Below are positions 61,235 to 64,000 of a DNA stretch of 64,000 nucleotides, one piece after another (positions within the stretch are counted from its first letter, which is position 1; every line of letters starts with the position of its first letter). The notes beneath the pieces were generated by a model. That model was not told the DNA's origin and did no database searches. It worked only from the letters and a program-made list of their open reading frames with translations. The stretch is from Cyclobacteriaceae bacterium (lineage in GTDB: Bacteria > Bacteroidota > Bacteroidia > Cytophagales > Cyclobacteriaceae): positions 47,003 through 111,002 of the forward strand of contig JAEUUE010000042.1 of NCBI GenBank assembly GCA_016787605.1, given 5' to 3'. The position numbers and the translations under genes were made by a program.

Positions 61235-64000
61235 CTACCGGACGATCCATTTATATCTCCGAACCTCGCTATCGACGGCCAGCGACACCAGGTAGATCCC
61301 GGCAGTCACCGCTTCATTCAACTCCAGCCGGATGCTGTTCGTCTCAATTCCAAAAGGAACCGATTGATAAACCGTCCTGCCCTGGACATCTGTCAGGACA
61401 ACTACGGCTACCTTGCCCAAGTCTCCTGCCGGCAATGCCAGGTTGATCTCCCTGCCATTTCCGGGATTCGGAAACACCGTACGGAAGAGCGATTCCGGGA
61501 CATCAACAGCCGCTAACCTGGAATAGCTGTGCGTACCATCATAATCGGTTTGACGCACCCGGTAGTACCATCGTCCTGGCCGCGGCAGGTTATCAACCAC
61601 CCGGTAATCATGGGTCGCTACCGTGGTACCCTTTCCCTTGACCTGCGCAATATCCTCAAACTGCTCTCCATCAGCCGTTCGCTGCACGGTGAAGAAGTCA
61701 TTATTGGTTTCCGACTCCGTAGTCCAGGTTACTTCGACCTGATCGTCGCGAAGCATCGCGGAAAACGCCACCAGTTCCACGGGGAGAGGAACCGAAGAAT
61801 CCGTGATGGTCCAGGAGGTGGAGTAACTGGAAACCGATGGCACATTCACCTGGAAGGTTCCTGCGGCAGGAGCGTTATTCGTATAGGATTGTGCGGGGCT
61901 CGTCTGAGCCGGATCCCAATACGCCGCGGTATTCCAACGTTGGGTCAACAGCTGGTTGGGATTCGTGGGGGGCTCGCCGATCGCGGTCCATGTCGAAGGC
62001 TTCTCGGTGTTGAGTGCGGTGAAGGTAATTGTCGAAGTAGGCCGTGTTCCGGCAAACTCGGACGAACCCAGGGTAATATTCCAATAGCGGTCGGTGACGG
62101 AAGCACCGCCAGTCGTTCCATTCAGGTTGGTAACCCCGGTGGGGTATTCCCCCGGGGGGTTCGTCGCCGCGGTTGCATAGGTGGAAACCGGAACATAACC
62201 CGACCCCACACCCTTGGTTCCCGCGACGGTAATATTCATCACGAATGGTATATACTGCGTACTGGATACCCCAAAAGGATAAGTATAGGTACCTGTACCG
62301 TTGTTGATAAACCAGCGGATCGTTCCATAGGGGGCCGTCGTGCTCTCGCTCTTGATATAGCCCGTCGTCCGTGAGATCGCCGTCGTTGCGCTATTTCCTA
62401 CCGACAGGGTATTGCCATTCAACTCCAACCCGCCTTGTGTAAGAACCAGGTTATTCAATACCGTGATACTGTTGGTCAGGCGAACGGCATCCGTAGCGGC
62501 ACTGGTGTTGAGCCTGAGGTTGTAGAAAGTTTCTGATACCGTGCCGCCCAGCAACTGCAGTACATTGGCTGCAGGACTGTTGAACGTAACCGTGTTTGTT
62601 CCCTCTGTAAAGTCGCCATCGTTGGTCCAGTTGCCCCCCACGTTGAAGTTGGTGATGTTTGAGCCATCCAGGCTGGCGGAAGAATTAATGGTTACGTTCC
62701 CCGTCACATTGAGCGTCGCCGTTCCTGTTGCCCGGAAGGTCGGGGTCGATGTACCGCTACCCACCGTCAGGTTTCCCGCGACATTGGTGGTAGCATTGGC
62801 AATCTGGAAGTTCCGGGTAGAACCGTTCTGCCCGATGATGAGGTTACCGTAGGTATGCGTTAGCACAGACCAAGGATTGGTATTGCCGATTTGGTTATAG
62901 GCAACTGTACTGGATGCTCCCAGCGAGACGGTACCAAAGCCGGTGGGAAACCCTCCCGTACCCCCGCCCGTCGTGCTTCGCATTTCGAATGTGGCGCCAT
63001 TGGCTACCTCGAAGGTGCTGCCCGCCGCACCTACCAGGTCAAAGTTGCCGAGGGTCATCAACCCCGTCTGCACCCGAACATTCCCGGTTACGCTGGTGGC
63101 CGTGGAAGTAAATCCAAAGGCCACACCGGCACTGCTGGTATTGTTGGCGTGAATGTTGGCGTAGACCCAGGCCGCTGCACTGCTGGTGGGGATGGCAATG
63201 GTTTGGCCCGAAGCAGAGCGATCGAAGTTGAATGTGCTGCCCGCCGCGGAGGAAAGCGTGCCCCGGTTTCCGTTGAATGTCAAGGCTCCGTGAAGATTGA
63301 CCGTTCCCGCTCCGGATATATTAAGCACGGTTTGCACTTCCCGGCCGGCCTGGATAAAGGGTCTGAAGCGGAGACTCCCTGCACCCAAAGTTCCCGTGGT
63401 GATGTTGATTCTTGACACCCGCGTGTTGACATTGCTGGCGGCCGACCCAATGGTTACGTCACCCTGGACATCGGCCGTTCCATCGTTGATGTTCCAGGTA
63501 TTGGTGGCCGCACCGCCCGGCTGGCTCACGGTCGCATTGGCCAGCACGACCAGATCACGGGTGGAGTTTTGGTGCGTCAGTACCTGGGCAGTCGTACGTG
63601 TGGTGGAACCGATGGTGAGCGTGAGGATTTGAGCATCCGTGTCCAGGGTAATGGTGGTGGCCGCATCGGCCAGGTTGGTATTACCGATCACGACTGCATC
63701 CACATCGCTGGCCGGGGGATTGATACCCGGGATATACTGCCTTCCATAACCACCCGAAGTGGAAACAGCAGGCACCGGGGCCACCGTGATTGACTGCAGG
63801 ACGGGATCGATAGTGGCCACGGTATAGACGGTTCCTGGTGAATTGAGCAACATGATGTTGTTGCCTACCGCAAGCTCAGCTTGAAAATTGGTGGAAGCAC
63901 CCGTGATGGTTGCACTGCCATTGGTCAGGGTGATGACCCCGGAACGCTGTTGGATCCAGGTGGCCAGGTTATTCCAGTTGTTGGCGCCCGTGAGGCGATT
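61235..64000 (-). CDS. Large secreted protein with T9SS type A C-terminal sorting domain (5' end beyond window)
   Basis: The visible part is about 921 residues, and the reading frame stays open to the window edge. The N-terminal 650 residues are low-complexity, rich in Thr/Ser/Asn/Gly and beta strands, with repeated words such as 'GNVTINSSAS' and 'AGNLTVGSGTS'. This suggests an adhesin-like or polymer-binding fibre. A fibronectin-like segment (about residues 735-835) precedes the final 80 residues, which form a T9SS type A sorting domain ('VFPNPGNGREINLALPAG', 'VVVLTDVQGRTVYQ', 'AGIYLVSLAVDSEVRRYKWIV'). The protein is therefore secreted through the outer membrane and anchored or released. Its function is unknown. 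Confidence 0.85.
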   Translation of the reverse strand, partial: NRLTGANNWNNLATWIQQRSGVITLTNGSATITGASTNFQAELAVGNNIMLLNSPGTVYTVATIDPVLQSITVAPVPAVSTSGGYGRQYIPGINPPASDVDAVVIGNTNLADAATTITLDTDAQILTLTIGSTTRTTAQVLTHQNSTRDLVVLANATVSQPGGAATNTWNINDGTADVQGDVTIGSAASNVNTRVSRINITTGTLGAGSLRFRPFIQAGREVQTVLNISGAGTVNLHGALTFNGNRGTLSSAAGSTFNFDRSASGQTIAIPTSSAAAWVYANIHANNTSSAGVAFGFTSTATSVTGNVRVQTGLMTLGNFDLVGAAGSTFEVANGATFEMRSTTGGGTGGFPTGFGTVSLGASSTVAYNQIGNTNPWSVLTHTYGNLIIGQNGSTRNFQIANATTNVAGNLTVGSGTSTPTFRATGTATLNVTGNVTINSSASLDGSNITNFNVGGNWTNDGDFTEGTNTVTFNSPAANVLQLLGGTVSETFYNLRLNTSAATDAVRLTNSITVLNNLVLTQGGLELNGNTLSVGNSATTAISRTTGYIKSESTTAPYGTIRWFINNGTGTYTYPFGVSSTQYIPFVMNITVAGTKGVGSGYVPVSTYATAATNPPGEYPTGVTNLNGTTGGASVTDRYWNITLGSSEFAGTRPTSTITFTALNTEKPSTWTAIGEPPTNPNQLLTQRWNTAAYWDPAQTSPAQSYTNNAPAAGTFQVNVPSVSSYSTSWTITDSSVPLPVELVAFSAMLRDDQVEVTWTTESETNNDFFTVQRTADGEQFEDIAQVKGKGTTVATHDYRVVDNLPRPGRWYYRVRQTDYDGTHSYSRLAAVDVPESLFRTVFPNPGNGREINLALPAGDLGKVAVVVLTDVQGRTVYQSVPFGIETNSIRLELNEAVTAGIYLVSLAVDSEVRRYKWIVR

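Overview
The window comes from a GC-rich member of the Bacteroidota, most likely the order Cytophagales. The evidence is a large secreted protein ending in a type A type IX secretion (T9SS) sorting domain, the long Bacteroidota form of PurF, a tgt gene without the zinc cysteines, several TAnnTTTG promoter boxes (the -7 element of Bacteroidota), few recognisable Shine-Dalgarno sequences, and many Tat- or lipoprotein-exported enzymes. The species cannot be named from the sequence alone. No rRNA, tRNA, prophage, CRISPR array or complete insertion sequence was seen.

Layout. 1-6.5 kb, mostly minus strand: start of a probable prfB, ilvE, a corrinoid adenosyltransferase, an outer-membrane barrel, a LolD/MacB-type ATPase, an alpha/beta hydrolase, an NRDE protein and rnhB. 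6.5-15.5 kb, plus strand: Nudix hydrolase, MATE exporter, hotdog thioesterase, secreted M24 peptidase, plsC, gatC, a 990-residue membrane/TPR protein and gcvT. 15.5-16.6 kb: three tandem copies of a compound palindromic element, followed by a REP-associated tyrosine transposase (RAYT). 16.6-24 kb: ComB-like phosphatase, amidohydrolase, a VanX-like/MazG/MFS operon and a penicillin acylase. 24-32 kb: two very large exported proteins (DUF5107-TPR and a DUF6067-type glycosidase-like protein), a class V aminotransferase and a Rieske protein. 32-42 kb: a TonB-domain protein in an AT-richer pocket, a secreted TPR-CHAT protease-like protein, a sugar-isomerase-like TIM barrel, an RsmB-type methyltransferase, an outer-membrane protein and an ArnT-like glycosyltransferase. 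41.5-50.4 kb: formylglycine-enzyme-like protein, Gfo/Idh oxidoreductase, YdeI-like protein, second plsC, rsmG, S51 peptidase overlapping an 864-residue MG2/TonB-plug protein, and a DUF4350-like protein. 50.4-64 kb: ECF sigma factor, GT2 glycosyltransferase, tgt-lptG-EamA operon, ispE, fabI, TPR histidine kinase, purF and the end of a T9SS cargo protein.

Most genes are housekeeping or cell-envelope genes in short operons. The most distinctive content is a family of palindromes with a CTAAAG/CTTTAG core. They sit at five intergenic sites and are assembled in a conserved order around a symmetry centre marked by CAATTG. They start at or just after stop codons. Seven of the eight gene ends facing them read a CTAAAG hairpin first. 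A RAYT lies directly beside the largest regular array. I infer that this is a Bacteroidota REP/RAYT system whose elements also serve as mRNA 3' ends. A second, separate repeat class (degenerate CCGG-TTAC and GATCGGTA words) fills two long gaps near 30.3 and 37.0 kb.
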